Source: Citrus sinensis
Lineage: Eukaryota > Streptophyta > Magnoliopsida > Sapindales > Rutaceae
Reading direction: 5' to 3'
Length of the DNA stretch: 64,000 bases
Assembly (NCBI RefSeq): GCF_022201045.2
Contig: NC_068556.1
Location: 4,380,001-4,444,000 of the forward strand
Shown here: piece by piece, positions 48,352 through 60,984 of the stretch
How the letters are laid out: every line of letters starts with the position of its first letter
Numbering within the stretch: position 1 is the stretch's first letter
Notes under the pieces: generated by a model
Database searches by the model: none
What the model saw: only the letters and a program-made list of their open reading frames with translations
Told to the model about the DNA's origin: nothing
Program-made: the position numbers and the translations under genes

Positions 48352-48541
48352 TGTATGTAACACTCTAGGCAAATCTACATCGACAAAGCACGAGAGAGAT
48401 ACTGAGTTTATAAGGGTTGATCCACACCTTAATTGGCAAGACACATTTTGGGTGTATAAGCACCTTAAATACAAAACCATGCAGGCCTTGTTAAGGCATA
48501 AAACAGACAATATTTTACTAGGTCTGGATTGGGTCATGACA
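48352..48541 (+). repeat. TRIM LTR3, the complete copy
   Basis: Begins with TG and ends with CA, 190 bases, preceded by the purine tract CTAAGGGGG. It serves as the reference for recognising the other two copies. Confidence 0.8.
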
Positions 48542-48978
48542 TTAGCATAGTTCATATGTAACATATTAGAAAATTCCAGGCTAACATGATTCTATTTTGC
48601 AATATCTGTGAATTAAAGCAATAACCAATTAATGAGATTAATTAATCGATAATAATATGTTTACAAAGTTGAAATAATAAATTTTTTTTAAAAAATAAGT
48701 TTCTCATATAAAACATAAATTTAGGAACAAACAACTTCTTGTATTTACCTTACAAGGTTTATATCTTTATTTGTTGTAAGAAAAGTTTTATTTAATTTAA
48801 AATTTAAGAAGAAAATTACTAAAAACTTATAACTTAATAATTTTTTTCAATCAAATTATAGTCAATTATTTTTATTTTTAGTCTAGTATGGTATAATATC
48901 GAACTCTGTCTACACCAATGCAATCAACTATACAAGTTCACTCAATGGAAAAGACATCTTTGAATTAATTTATTAAAA

Positions 48979-48980
<2 letters not shown>

Positions 48981-49012
<32 letters not shown>
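48981..49012. repeat. (GAAA)n microsatellite
   Basis: Eight perfect GAAA units. Confidence 0.9.
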
Positions 49013-49013
<1 letters not shown>

Positions 49014-50718
49014 GCCAAGACAAATTAAAAACAACATAAATTGGAAGTAGTTGAGTAAACTTTTTAATTCTATATGTATTAATCAAATTCTATTGAGGAA
49101 TCAAGGGTAGAACATCTATAAAAAGTAATACTTGATAAATTAATAATCTCTATTATATAATAAATTTTCACGGTCCCGACTTGAGTCAATGGACTAAATT
49201 AATAATTTTGATAAAATAATAAGATAATAATTTTTTTTAAAAATCTTATATAAGTTTGTGGTCCCATTCAAATCATAAATCAATAATTTGCTGGAATTAC
49301 AAATGTAATTGACTATGATATTTTAATTACATAAAATATGACTCTATCGTTACTTATTTACATAAAATATGACTTTATTATTTCTTGTTTTTTTCATAAA
49401 ATTTAAATTTAGTTAGATCTCATCTATCATTTTTCTTATTGTATTTAGAAGCTCAATAAGAAATTATGAAATGTTGTTGATGTATGTTAATTGAATTGTA
49501 AATAACTGTGTAAATTAATATATTGTTAATTTATCAATTAATTAATAAATTATTAATTTATCGATTATTTAATTTCTCTTTTAATTAAAATAGATTTTAT
49601 ATGATCTCAACCCTATTAATTTATAGAGGTTCTACCGTAATCATATAATGCAGAAATATCTTTTGTATATTACACATAAATATGTAAATATCTATGCAAA
49701 TATATGAGAATGTCATACCACACTTCATATATATGAAATCTTAAAACGGAATGCTTGTAAAATCTTCACCTTCATGTAGGCGTGGAAGATTGCTCCAATT
49801 TTGTGGCATTAATTGATAACAAACACTGTAATGGATAGATATATAATCAGCAAAATTAAGGAATTTTTGAAGTATTAGCAAAACAGTTTGACACTAAAAC
49901 TTAAGATTAAGATTAGTCGGTAAGATTCCATTATTGATTAGTATCATGTTAAAACAAGCCTACTCATGTAAAAGATATTTTAATTAAGTTTGTCTTGGAT
50001 TTTGTCTGACCAAGATGTAGTGAAATCTGATTTGAAAGTCATTTGAATGCAATTAGAGGATTTTTGTGATTGAGATGAACACGGACATCAATTTTGATAC
50101 CTGTCTTAGGAAGATTATTTGACCTCAAAGTTTTAATTATTAAGCTAGTAGTATACAACATTACGATATTTTTTAAAAAAATTATATTTCAAAAGATAGG
50201 GTTGGGCAAACTAAATCAAGTTTTTAGTTCCTACCTCACTAAAGATTCAAACTCGAGTAGTTTTAAAACTACCATCTGAGCCTTTAGTGTGTACAATATT
50301 CTTTAATACTAAGTTCAGTAAGTCTAAATTTTAACATTTGATTATAACGTAATATGTATCCCTTTTTTAGAAGATCGAAATTTTGAAGCCAATTACTTAA
50401 AATTTTTAAGGTAAAGAAATCTCGAGCTTTTCTAATTTGTCTATCTTTTCTAGCTTGGATATTTACCCACAAGTGCTTAAGAGACGTGAGGCTACACTAG
50501 GTTCTAAGTTAACTCATTTTTATTAGCATTGTTTTTTGTATAGGAAAAGCCTAAACATATGGGATATATGCTGATCAATTGGGCACCCAGCCTATATTTA
50601 AATAAGGGCGCCCCCTATAACATGAGAAACTATATATACGATAGAAAAACAAAGTTTTGCTTTTAGCTAAAGATGCATGATCAAAGGGCCATGTTGGCTT
50701 GGGAATGTAGAAATTTTT

Positions 50719-51548
50719 ATGTTGTATTTACTTTTTGGATTTGGGAATCAAAATTTGAAATTAGAATTATTGATGTCATTTACTTCACAAAATAAGAGTG
50801 AGAATTTGAATTGGAATTGTGGGTCCCATATCAAATTGAGAATGGAGAATGGGAGATTGATTCTCGGGCGGTTAGGAATCAGTCTCTCATTTCTCGGACC
50901 ATCAAAATTTTAAAATTCTAAAATTACCCTCCGTTAAATTAAAAAATATAAATAGCCAAAAAAAAGCAAACATTTCAAACCCTTAAACCCTCATCGAACC
51001 CTTGCAAACAACCCTTCGCCACAAACAACCAAACATTTTGAGCCTCCGCCATAGCATGTCGTTGTTGTCGCTGATCTTGACCATCTTCATTGTTGGTCTT
51101 CGTTATCTTCATCTTCATTGCTCATCTTCACCATGCAATATTCACCGTCCGTTTTCACGATGATGATGATGATGATGATGATGTTGACGTTGTTGTTGTT
51201 GATGATGATAATGATTACTACTACTTCTATTATGTTACTATTGTTGTTGTTGTTGATAAAAACTATTATAATTAATTAATTTATTAACAATAATAATTTT
51301 TGAGTTAAATTGTTAATAATAATAATAATTAACAATAATAATTATCACAATAATTAATTAAGGAATTTATAGTTTTTTGTAACAATTTAACTCATTTTGA
51401 TTTTGATTACACGACAAAGTAAACACAACAATGTCTATACAACTTATTCCGATTTCGATTCCTACAACTTAAGTAAATAACTTATTTTGATTCCAATTCC
51501 TCATTCCGATTCGAACCCATTTTGATTCCCATTTAGTAAGCACATCAT
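50719..51548. mobile_element. Fold-back transposon, relative of 28761-29778
   Basis: Left end ATGTTGTATTTACTTTTTGG; right end on the minus strand ATGATGTGCTTACTAAATGG. Both arms continue with GGGAATCAAAAT-type words. An inner stretch (GTGGGTCCCATATCAAATTG then AGAAT words) corresponds to GTGGATCTCACACAATTTG in the element at 28761. GAT and GTT trinucleotide repeats fill the middle (51160-51260). No coding sequence. Confidence 0.6.
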
Positions 51549-51848
51549 TATAGTAATGAAAATAATTACTTTATCATATTGTTGTTAATTAATACAACAT
51601 ATGAAATTTTCATCAATCGTTTACTAAGTACTTCAAACCTTTGCTTCATTAAATTGCCATATGCACAAGATGGTATCAAAGCAAAGAATGTAGCGTGTTA
51701 ATATTTGTTTTTAGTACCATGCCTATCAACTCAATTCGGATATTATCAGAGCTAAACTTCAATCAAAATTTTACGTTTCTTTACCTGTAAAATAAAGTAA
51801 AATTATTAGTCATCCACCCTAAAGATTATGCTAGTATGCTACTATAAA

Positions 51849-52087
51849 AAATGCTACAAAAGTTTTAATTTGTTTGGTTTTATACCCACTGTTTACAATG
51901 TGTATCAACTATCCACTAATAAATTAAAATTATCCATACCAAACGATGACTATTATAATTTGTGATTGCTTCTGTTTTGTTTTGTCATTTTGTAAGGAAA
52001 ATTCTATCCTTTTGCATGGACAGTTGATACACATTGTAAACTCAGGGTGTAATACTAATCAAAATTAAACTTTTGTAGAATTTTTGC
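51849..52087. mobile_element. Fold-back MITE
   Basis: GCTACAAAAGTTTTAATT and TTTACAATGTGTATCAACT at the left are matched on the minus strand at the right by TCTACAAAAGTTTAATTT and TTTACAATGTGTATCAACT, with about 110 bases between the arms. Confidence 0.7.
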
Positions 52088-52312
52088 AATGGATGCAAAA
52101 TAGATCAAATTTAAATTTTTATAGTATTTTTAATTATTGGATACTCTTTGGATGGATGACCGATAGTATCCTTAAAAATTAATTATGTTTCATTTATGTG
52201 CTGAGATTTTAATTATATTTTTAATTATTAAAGACGATCATTGAGCCATATATGTCAATCTTCATCCTTATTAAAAATTTATTAAATACTTTGAAATGAT
52301 GCATTATAATTA

Positions 52313-52385
52313 GAGTAATGCTACACATTCCAAATTTTTGGGATAACTTTTTGGGATAAAAAATTTGGGATGTTTAGCACTACTG
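52313..52385. mobile_element. Very short fold-back MITE
   Basis: Left AGTAATGCTACACATTCC is mirrored by AGTAGTGCTAAACATCCC on the minus strand at the right. The inner part is the inverted CAAATTTTTGGGATA and GGATAAAAAATTTGG. The whole element is about 73 bases. Confidence 0.65.
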
Positions 52386-53765
52386 TTATAATTAAGTTTG
52401 ACTTTTTTAGAACAATTAGTTAAACATTATTGTAGAATGGAAAGATGAAGTTGTCAAATGGATTATATAATTACATTATTTGAGAATGTAAAAGATTGAC
52501 TTAGTGATCTTATCTAAGTGAGAATTTAAAGTGCTTGAGATATTTGACCATAATTTAAGGTCATAATTAAATTTACCGTTTGCAAACTGAATGAGATGCA
52601 TAGTTCATTCGTCAATTTATACTTCAATAATGCAAGATAACATTAGCTAAAAAAAATGTCTGAAGGTAGCTGGCTGGGGATGATGAATCAATTTGATAGC
52701 TGCCAATGCAAAGTCTCATGACTATTCATTAGAGCAGACATGGAAAGTGACTCAAGCGGAAGCAGCATTGCTGAGTCCGTTATCAAGTTGGGTTAATCGA
52801 CAAAGAAGAGATCCTAATAATGTTATTATTTTCTCATCTTCTCTCCTGTCCTCATATGGATATATGGACGCTGCTTTTATTGTGTTTGTCCTCTTCCCTA
52901 TTTCTTAATGTCATTTCTTAATCACAATTATACTTTTGCTAATCATTAATCAATCATGCGCACGAGTACCATTTTCTTGTTCATTATTTATTCATTCACG
53001 ATTGTTAATTAACTAAGTCTGACATATATAATGCATTGACTCTCCTTTACACAATTAATAAACAATTAATTAAGTTGATCATTAAAATGATCATCTTTAC
53101 AAAAATAAATAAGGTTGTACTGATGTTAGAAAATAAAACATTTAAATTTTAGCTCAATACTATATATCGTTCATCTATTAAATTATGAATTTCATAATTT
53201 ATAAAATTATTTAACCACCGGCCATCCAATAAATGAATATCACAACAATTAAAGTTTAAATTGAGACTTCAATGTCGGAGTATCAAATATTAGTGATAAA
53301 GTTTATACACCTTACTTAAGTAGCAAAATAAAATAAAATAAAAATTTCAAAAAATTCGCCCCCCATAGTCCGCGGTGTGTGTAGCAGAGAGCTGACGAGT
53401 GGTCACAGTCATTTCATCATATATAATAACAACAAAAAATGGCAATGCTTTCGAAATCTCCTCTTTCTCATCAGGCCACTTCAAATTCAAACCCTAATTC
53501 AGTTATCTACTTAATATAGCTTCTAATGCTAATGCTATATGTGCTCGCTGAACCGCTCAAAAAAATAAAACCCGGTTCTCCATAAAAATCATTAACCTTT
53601 TGTCTTAAAATAATTTTCATGGCAGGTCCCAGCGTTTGCTGCTTGCCTGGGGCACTAAAAAACCCCATTTATTTGATCTCTTCTTCTTTCTCAATACTCT
53701 CTCATTGGATCCTGTATTTCACTTTTTTCGAAAAAAAAAAACATGTATTAATTAGTAGTACATAA

Positions 53766-53773
53766 TATATAAA
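53766..53773 (+). promoter_or_regulatory. TATA box of the YABBY gene
   Basis: TATATAAA stands about 270 bases upstream of the ATG at 54036, followed by a leader rich in CT and GA words. Other TA-rich words at 53870-53895 are alternatives. Confidence 0.4.
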
Positions 53774-54035
53774 GGTTTTACTGTTGTGATACAAAGCCTG
53801 GTTCCAAAGCAAGGGGTATTAAGAGAGAGAGAATATAAAGAAGCTTTTTTCTCTCTCTCATATCATACGCATATATATACATATACAGCATATATAGACA
53901 GAGAGAGTGTTGTTTCTCGCAATTTGCTAGTCTCTCTTTTTATCTCTCTTCAATTCTTCATCATCTCTCTTGGGTCAAGCTTAAGGAGCTTGTTAGTTTT
54001 CTTTTTATTAATAATCATCAGTTTGGTTGAAAGAC

Positions 54036-54167
54036 ATGTCGAGCTGCGGCATCGATGTTGCGCCTGAGCAACTCTGCTACATCCCCTGCAACTTTTGCAA
54101 CATAGTTCTCGCGGTATCTCCCATCTCTTCTCATCTCAGACCTCATCCCATTGATTCTTGCTTTAAT

Positions 54168-54207
<40 letters not shown>

Positions 54208-57073
54208 AGTATTATGTATAAACCTCGCAGGAAAAAAGATCCTGATAAAAGAGCTAAGTGTTTGATTGTGTGATCAGTTTCTCGTGCTTTGCTGGGATTT
54301 CTTGATTTTGTTACAGTCAAGTCTCCATCGTTTAGACTTTCTTTTTTTTTTTACCCTTCTTCTTTTTCAGCAGTCAAAGAAAAGTCATACCTGAAGGTCC
54401 AGAACTGCTAACGACTAGAGAGAGGGGGATTATATATTATCCGAGAGTAATTAATTAATATATAATTTAATTAATCATAATAATATGTATACAAACGTCC
54501 AAATTAAACAAGCTTTGGATGATAAGATGATGAAGACAACTCATTCATCACCTTTTGATTTTTCTCCTGCGTTCCATCCATACCTTTCAAAGCTCAAACT
54601 AAGTTTCATGCACCCATGTGTTTCTTTTTTTAATTATTTTCTCTTTCTTATTAATTAAAGAAATTGGATTTTGATTTTATCAGATCAGGCGAGTCTCTGA
54701 AATTAACTAGTTTGTAAATGATGATCTGATGTGTGTGTGCAGGTGAGTGTTCCTTGCAGTAGCTTGCTTGACATCGTGACTGTCCGATGCGGGCACTGCT
54801 CCAATCTATGGTCCGTGAATATGGCAGCCGCTTTTCAGTCACTGTCATGGCAAGATGTTCATCATCATCAGGTGAAATTCATTCATATATAATAACAATA
54901 ATAGGGCATTGATTAATTTATTACTGTGAATGGCCTCGGAAATCTAGGGTTTCTGCTTCAGCTTCTGCTCCTGCTTCTGGGTATTACTCTTTTTGAGGAA
55001 ATCGAAGCTTTCAAGGCACAGATCGAGTATTTCAAAGCTCTCTCTCTCTATTCAGAAACCTAAACCTAGCAGCCGCCATAACCGATACCTGTTTCTTTCT
55101 TTTTTGGTTTTTGTAGAGCTGTATTTTGCGGCCACAGTTGTATTTTGTGTCAGGGCTATAGCTGGTGGCCTGCGTCATAGCTTAACGAACCCCATCAATA
55201 CTGGCTCGCTCACTCACATAGCACTCATAATCTCTTACTACCTTATATCGGGGAAAAAAATAATAAAAAATCTCTTACTAGCTAGGGTTTTCTTTTTACT
55301 TTACTATTCAACCAAAAACTATATATATATGTATGTATGTAAATGAAAATGCAGTCTTGATTTGATTTGATTTGATTGACATGAGCATCTCGATCTAGGT
55401 TTAATGATTTCTTTCAAGAGCCTTTGTCCTCTATTTTGGAAGCAAAACTAAAATTGACAGAACTGGGGCTTTAGATTGACATCTTCAAGCCTCTGCCCCG
55501 AGTTCAGTTCAGTTATTTGTTTGATACAAATCTATAACGGATTCAGTCACTTCAAAGCCCCCACGGCCCCCCCTCCTTTTTTTTTTTTATTTCATAAAAC
55601 ATCATTTCAACTCTTTCCGCATTTCTCTCTCTCCTTTTATTATTGTTGCAACAAAGATTACAATACCCCAACAATATTTCTTTCTACTTTCTTTTCACAA
55701 CTAGTGATTTAGTTTTTCGATGAACAACTTGAGGCACCCTAAGGAGCTAGCTTAGTGCATTTCAGTTGTTATGATTTTCAGTTTAGTAATTACTTACAAT
55801 TACCAATAAGTGATAGATCGCATCTGCTGGTTCTTAATTCTTTTAAAACTAATTCAAATAATATTTACAGGCTCCAAGTTACGCGTCACCCGAGTGCAGA
55901 ATTGATTTGGGTTCCTCGTCCAAATGCAACAACAAGATTTCAGCAATGCGAACACCCACTAACAAGGCCACTGAGGAGAGGGTTGTGAATCGTCGTGAGT
56001 CACCACATAGTACTAGTTAGTATTTTTGCATTTTAATCACTGAAGATCAATTTTTTATACACAAACTCATGTGCTGTTAATTTCATGCTCAGCTCCCGAG
56101 AAGAGGCAGCGAGTACCTTCTGCATACAACCAGTTTATAAAGTAATGATTTCAACTCGTAATCAGCGTCTTTCATATATATATATATATATATGATTAAC
56201 ATTCTCCTTACAGCTTCTTTTTCTTCTCTTTTATCATTAATTTCTAAGGCTATAAAATATTCATGATAATGTAGAGAGGAGATTCAGAGGATCAAGGCTA
56301 ATAATCCAGATATCAGCCACAGGGAAGCATTCAGTACTGCCGCAAAGAATGTTAGTGAATCACATTGCAAATTAATTAGAAAACTTAATTTCAATGGATT
56401 ACTTAAAACATTGATTATTATTTCAATATTTTTTCTTCTTTGGTTAAACAACATTATTACTTGTGCTTTTCTGGTAGTGGGCACACTTCCCTCACATCCA
56501 TTTTGGGCTGATGCTGGAGGCCAACAATCAACCTAAGCTCGATGATGTAAGTACCAGAGTACTAGTAAACAATTTCCCTACTGTACTAATGCATGAGAAA
56601 AAAAAAAAAAAAAGACTTACATAGATGACCTATACTATAGTTCAATTACGAAAATTTTCATTGTATACTGTGGCAACAAATTTATTCGAAGCAACTGACT
56701 TCATAATATTTGAAGAGCCTCCATAGAAGTTACTTCCTTATTCAGAGAGTAAATGGGAGAACTAAAATATCATTTTACTTATTTAATTAGTTACTTAGCA
56801 ACTTAAATTATAAAATTGATGATATTTCACCGTCTTCAGATTGGTATGATTGCAATGGATATATAGCATGTTGAAATTATATTTTGTTCTTTTATTTTTT
56901 TGAACTTTTTGTAATTAATATTGCCTATTTGAACTACTAATACAGGTTAATGTTGTATATTAATTGCATTACACATCTTGTTGCCTACGTTAGTAATTCA
57001 AGTTTTTTTTGTTAAATTCTTGTAGGCTTCTGGGAACCGCCTCATGTCAAGGACAGCGCTTCGAAATAAATGA
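54036..57073 (+). CDS. YAB5: YABBY transcription factor, YAB5 type
   Basis: Seven exons (54036-54113, 54743-54871, 55871-55994, 56093-56141, 56275-56350, 56478-56546, 57026-57073) splice without conflict to give 190 residues. The C2C2 zinc finger uses Cys18, Cys21, Cys42 and Cys45, beginning in [17 protein letters not shown]. The YABBY (HMG-like) DNA-binding domain spans about residues 105-163, with [17 protein letters not shown], then [20 protein letters not shown] and [11 protein letters not shown]. The [10 protein letters not shown] and [10 protein letters not shown] wording and the seven-exon layout place it nearest Arabidopsis YAB5, a nuclear regulator of abaxial cell fate in leaves and lateral organs. 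The C-terminal exon ends [10 protein letters not shown], a tail seen in some YABBYs but not in AtYAB5. Intron 1 contains a CT microsatellite. Confidence 0.94.
54171..54205 (+). repeat. (CT)n microsatellite in YAB5 intron 1
   Basis: About 17 CT units, some 60 bases inside intron 1. Confidence 0.95.
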
Positions 57074-60000
57074 TAGTGCTGAGACTTCAGGACCTCATCA
57101 TCAGGTCTTCAGCTCGTGAAGCAACAGAAAGGCTTGATCAATGCAATGTGTTTTAAGGACATTTATGGATCCTATATCCTCTCGTTTCAGTGTTATTTGT
57201 CTCAAGTTGTTTATTTAAGGGATTATATTTACTCATTTGAAGTAAGCTACATTTGTTTCTTGCCTTTGTGAATCCTTTGACTTTTTAATGTGAAGAAAAT
57301 GACTCGAATAAGTTTTCAAGATATTTTCAGCCATAAGATATTGTAAATACTTTTGCATATACATAGTTTTTTAATGTTGGAAATAGGTTCTAAATAGTTT
57401 TTCTCAAGGAAATAATACAAGAAGTTATGCATTTGAATGGTATATTAATATCAACATTTTTATAATGTGAACTACTATTTAAAACATAAGTAAATTGAAT
57501 TTTCCAGTTAGGGGAGATTGCAAGTTTTCCTCTTCTGAAATCTATATATACGAGTTTATAATACCCAATAATCCTCTCTGACAGTATAATCTCATAGTAT
57601 TACCTTTATGATAAATTAAATAAATCATAAAAATTAAAATTTAAGTCTTAAAAAAAGAAATATATGTTTCACTGTAAATAAAAAATTAATAATAAGATAC
57701 TTTTCTTAATTTTTTTTATAAATATATATTATATTCCCAAGATAAATGATCAAACGAACGGCCTATTTATCACTTTTTTTGTTTAAAATTTTAAATCTAG
57801 GGAATTTTTTGGATATTATGAAGACAAAAAGGAATTAAGTAGTATATATTGATTTCAGTAGTGGGAAAATTGGAAATCTTGATTTCATAAAAAAGCTTAT
57901 GTATAAAATCTCTGGTACCTAATTTTCATACTAATATTAAGGAATAACATTTAAGTTTTCCCTAGAGAAAATGAATGATCGTTGAACTTATTTATAGTGT
58001 GATTGTTGTCATTTGTACATTAATCATACTTTGCATTTTGGGTACATTTCCTCACTTTTAAATGGAACTTAGTGAATAAGAAGTAATTAGTGAAAATAGT
58101 CTATGAAAATTAATTTTAGAAAATAGTCTTTGGTGTTCTATGAGCATTGCTCTCTATTTATGCGCTATTTTCCATGTGTGAATAAATATTTTCATAATTA
58201 GTAGAAGTATACACATGAAAAGAAGTAAATAAAAAAAAACAATGCTCTTGATTTTTCCCAATTTTAGTGATGTTCCATAAATAATTTTTAAGATGATTCA
58301 CTATTTTTTATTTAGTCTCTACTAAAAAAAATATATTATCACTTATTATTTATCATTATTAATTCATTCTCCGTATAGCTAGGATAATGATTTTTTTTTC
58401 ATTTAATCTTGTATTGCGATATACTATATTATAATTAAAAAAAGGACAAATCTATCACAACATGTCTTGATTTATATAAGGATGATTTAGCCTAAAAATT
58501 TGCTTAATATATGAGAGAAATCTACCCATGTTATTTAGATCCAGCCATTACCCTTTACATAATCAGTCCTCTGCCATAAGTGCAATGTTATTAATTCAGA
58601 ATGTTCTGAGTCTCTAGTCATCAATCTTTTCAAGACAAAAATGATTTTTTTTGCAGGGATCTGTATGGAATTGAGGTGGTCTAACTTTTAATTCATAACT
58701 TTCCTCAAATAAAATCACCAATTATCAAATATAAATAGATAGATATTTGATAAAAAAACACTAGGTCAAGTGTTATGATTATATGGTCTTAATTAACTGT
58801 CAAGTAAACCATTTGGTACGCAAATGATTTCCTCAAGTAATCCAACATTTGTCAAACAATTACAAAAGACACGTGATAATTTTGGAGAAAATCATGAAGT
58901 GCATGCAACCCGATCTTCAAGATGCATTAGGTCAAATTTCACAGTGGGTAAATATTGCATCATGCATGAAATATGACATGCCATTTGTTCTTTGATCTCC
59001 TGAAGGCTATACCATCAACAAAAGATATTTGTTTTGCCAATTTAACTTGATGATGAATTTATAAATTATATCGAATAAAATGTATTCTCTTTCTCGTTCA
59101 AAAAAAGAGTTTGTCTGGCCAAGCATAGCATACAACTCATAAAATCGATGACCCTTGTGAAAAGTAGCAGTTCGTGGACCACCATTTTTATTGGCTTCTC
59201 AAAAGCTCTAATGGTAGAGCAAGCACTTTTTTCAGATTGCTTCGATCTTTTGAATACCTGACTTTACTCTAGTTATATGGTGGTAACTGGTCAAAATGTA
59301 TTATTACCTCCAATCAAACTTTTCATAATCAGATTTCATCTCCACAATTTTCATCCATCTTATGTGTTGTTTGTGCTTACTGTCAAATGAAGTGAGGATG
59401 TGGTCACCACACATGAGTCACCACTCACAACCACCCAATTGAAGTGATGAGTAATTCAGCATCATCTTTTCACTTTAATCGTTGCTCATTTCCCGATGAT
59501 AATACATTCCACTCGCATTGTATGAAAATCATTGAATGATTTTCCTTCAAACTCGTACAGTTAAAATTGGACTGAAATTTAATGGTGCCACCTTATAGCA
59601 ATAATGTTGGGTTCCATTTGTACACACATGTATATTGTTACAACATAGATAGAAGTTATTGAAGACGAGGGAAGATTAATTAATAAAAACAAGTAGGGTA
59701 ACGACTGAATGTCCTGGGGATCTGCAAGTGGATTGTAGTAGATTACCAGCTGTCAAATGAAATTTTTTTACTTTTTATGGCACTTGTTATTTTATTCATA
59801 AATGGGATGATAGTGGTGGGCAGTAGCAATACGGACGGCCGGGCTGCAGGCATTCCCCCCCCAAAAAAAAAAAGAAAAAAAAAAAGAGAGAGAGGAGAAT
59901 CTGACATGTAGAATCTGAAACGTCAAATTCATGACTGAAAACCGCATTCAATTTGGTTTCGAATTCATCAGTGTCATTTCATTTCATGTCTGACTCCTTT

Positions 60001-60984
60001 TCATCACATTTCCCATTCACACCTTCACCCCCTCTCCTTCCGCATTCGCGTTGAAGTTTGGAATTTGGCTTCATTCATTCAGGAATGTTGTTGGTGAATG
60101 AATGGTGATTGACGGTGCATTGTCATTCGAATCGAAGGTGTGTGTTTTTTGTTGGTGTGTGTGGACCCCACATTTGATGATAACTTTTGATCATCCATCA
60201 TCTTTAAAGGGGAGGGGAGGTCCCACTCACTGACTCACTAAGATTAATTGGGATAAGTACCTAGCGATGAATATAAGAGCAACATGTGATTCCATTGGCA
60301 TCCTGTTCCCTATCCCTTGTGCGTGTGCTTCGATATAAATTCTGAAAATGTGTGAACACGAATCGATCCACGACCACGAGGTTCCGTTAGCTCCTAACCC
60401 ATTACCCATGTGATGTGCGAATGAATGAGAAACTCAAACAACAAACAAAAGACCCGGACAGCATAGATTCATAATTGGACTTTGGTTTGCCTAATTCACC
60501 ATCACATCCTCTCTCTTCTACATCTAAGCCAGATAAATAAAATAATGTGGGGCCACCTGTTATTCTTGTGTTGTGCACGTAGTTGTTGCAGAAATACAAA
60601 ACACTTCTCAACTGGGGCTTGTTGTACACTTAATAAACAAAAACAAACCAATAAAAAAAAAAGAGTAAAAGAGCCAACAGAGAAAATAAGAGAATAACAT
60701 GCGATTGTGATGATCTGATTCCCAATGTGCTAGGAAAAGAAAAAGAAATTTGAGCAGCTCTTTACTTCTCACTAAGCTAATAGTTGTAAACCAAGAATTG
60801 CAGCAGCAGTTATGGACAGATTTTTAAATTTAGGCAATTCGTTTACTGCTTGCTTCTTTGATCTAAATGAAGGTGAAAGCACAATAACAATACCCTTCTA
60901 CTAGAAACAAAGCTTAAACAAAAATCTAGGTATAGAAACCAAATGCAAAAGAAAAAGAAAAATTGAAAAATGACAGTCATTTCA
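57074..60984. other. Intergenic region
   Basis: Begins with the 3' UTR of YAB5 (to roughly 57300) and ends with the 3' flank of the nucleoporin gene. Between them is AT-rich DNA. A tRNA-like fragment with a box-A-like GCTCTAATGGTAGAGC and a box-B-like CTTCGATC lies near 59202-59265, but it does not fold into a full tRNA. No gene is recognised. Confidence 0.55.

Larger units (their letters stand above)
46573..48541 (+). mobile_element. Tandem TRIM retroelement (three LTRs) interrupted by a gypsy element
   Basis: The order is LTR1 (46573-46764), internal 1 (46765-46845), LTR2 first part (46846-46922), a foreign insertion, LTR2 second part (about 48163-48287), internal 2 (48288-48351) and LTR3 (48352-48541). 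Complete LTRs are about 190 bases, start TGTATGTAACA and end GGGTCATGACA. Right after each LTR end is a tRNA-Met-like site (AGTATCAAAGC, TGTATCAAAGT), and just before LTR2 and LTR3 a purine tract (TAAGGGGG). Internal parts of only 81 and 64 bases cannot encode proteins, which defines a terminal-repeat retrotransposon in miniature. Confidence 0.8.
48542..54035. other. Intergenic region rich in small transposons
   Basis: No gene recognised. Contains a GAAA repeat at 48981-49012, a fold-back element at 50719-51548 with GAT and GTT repeats inside, and MITE-like fold-backs at 51849-52087 and 52313-52385. The right end is the promoter and leader of the YABBY gene. Confidence 0.55.

Noticed and set aside
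54993-55346. A 117-codon plus-strand frame inside YAB5 intron 2.
   Set aside because: Entirely intronic, low similarity to anything known, and it includes intron-like TA repeats.
59202-59265. tRNA-like sequence with box-A- and box-B-like words.
   Set aside because: No acceptor stem or full cloverleaf can be drawn; at best a degraded tRNA or SINE piece.
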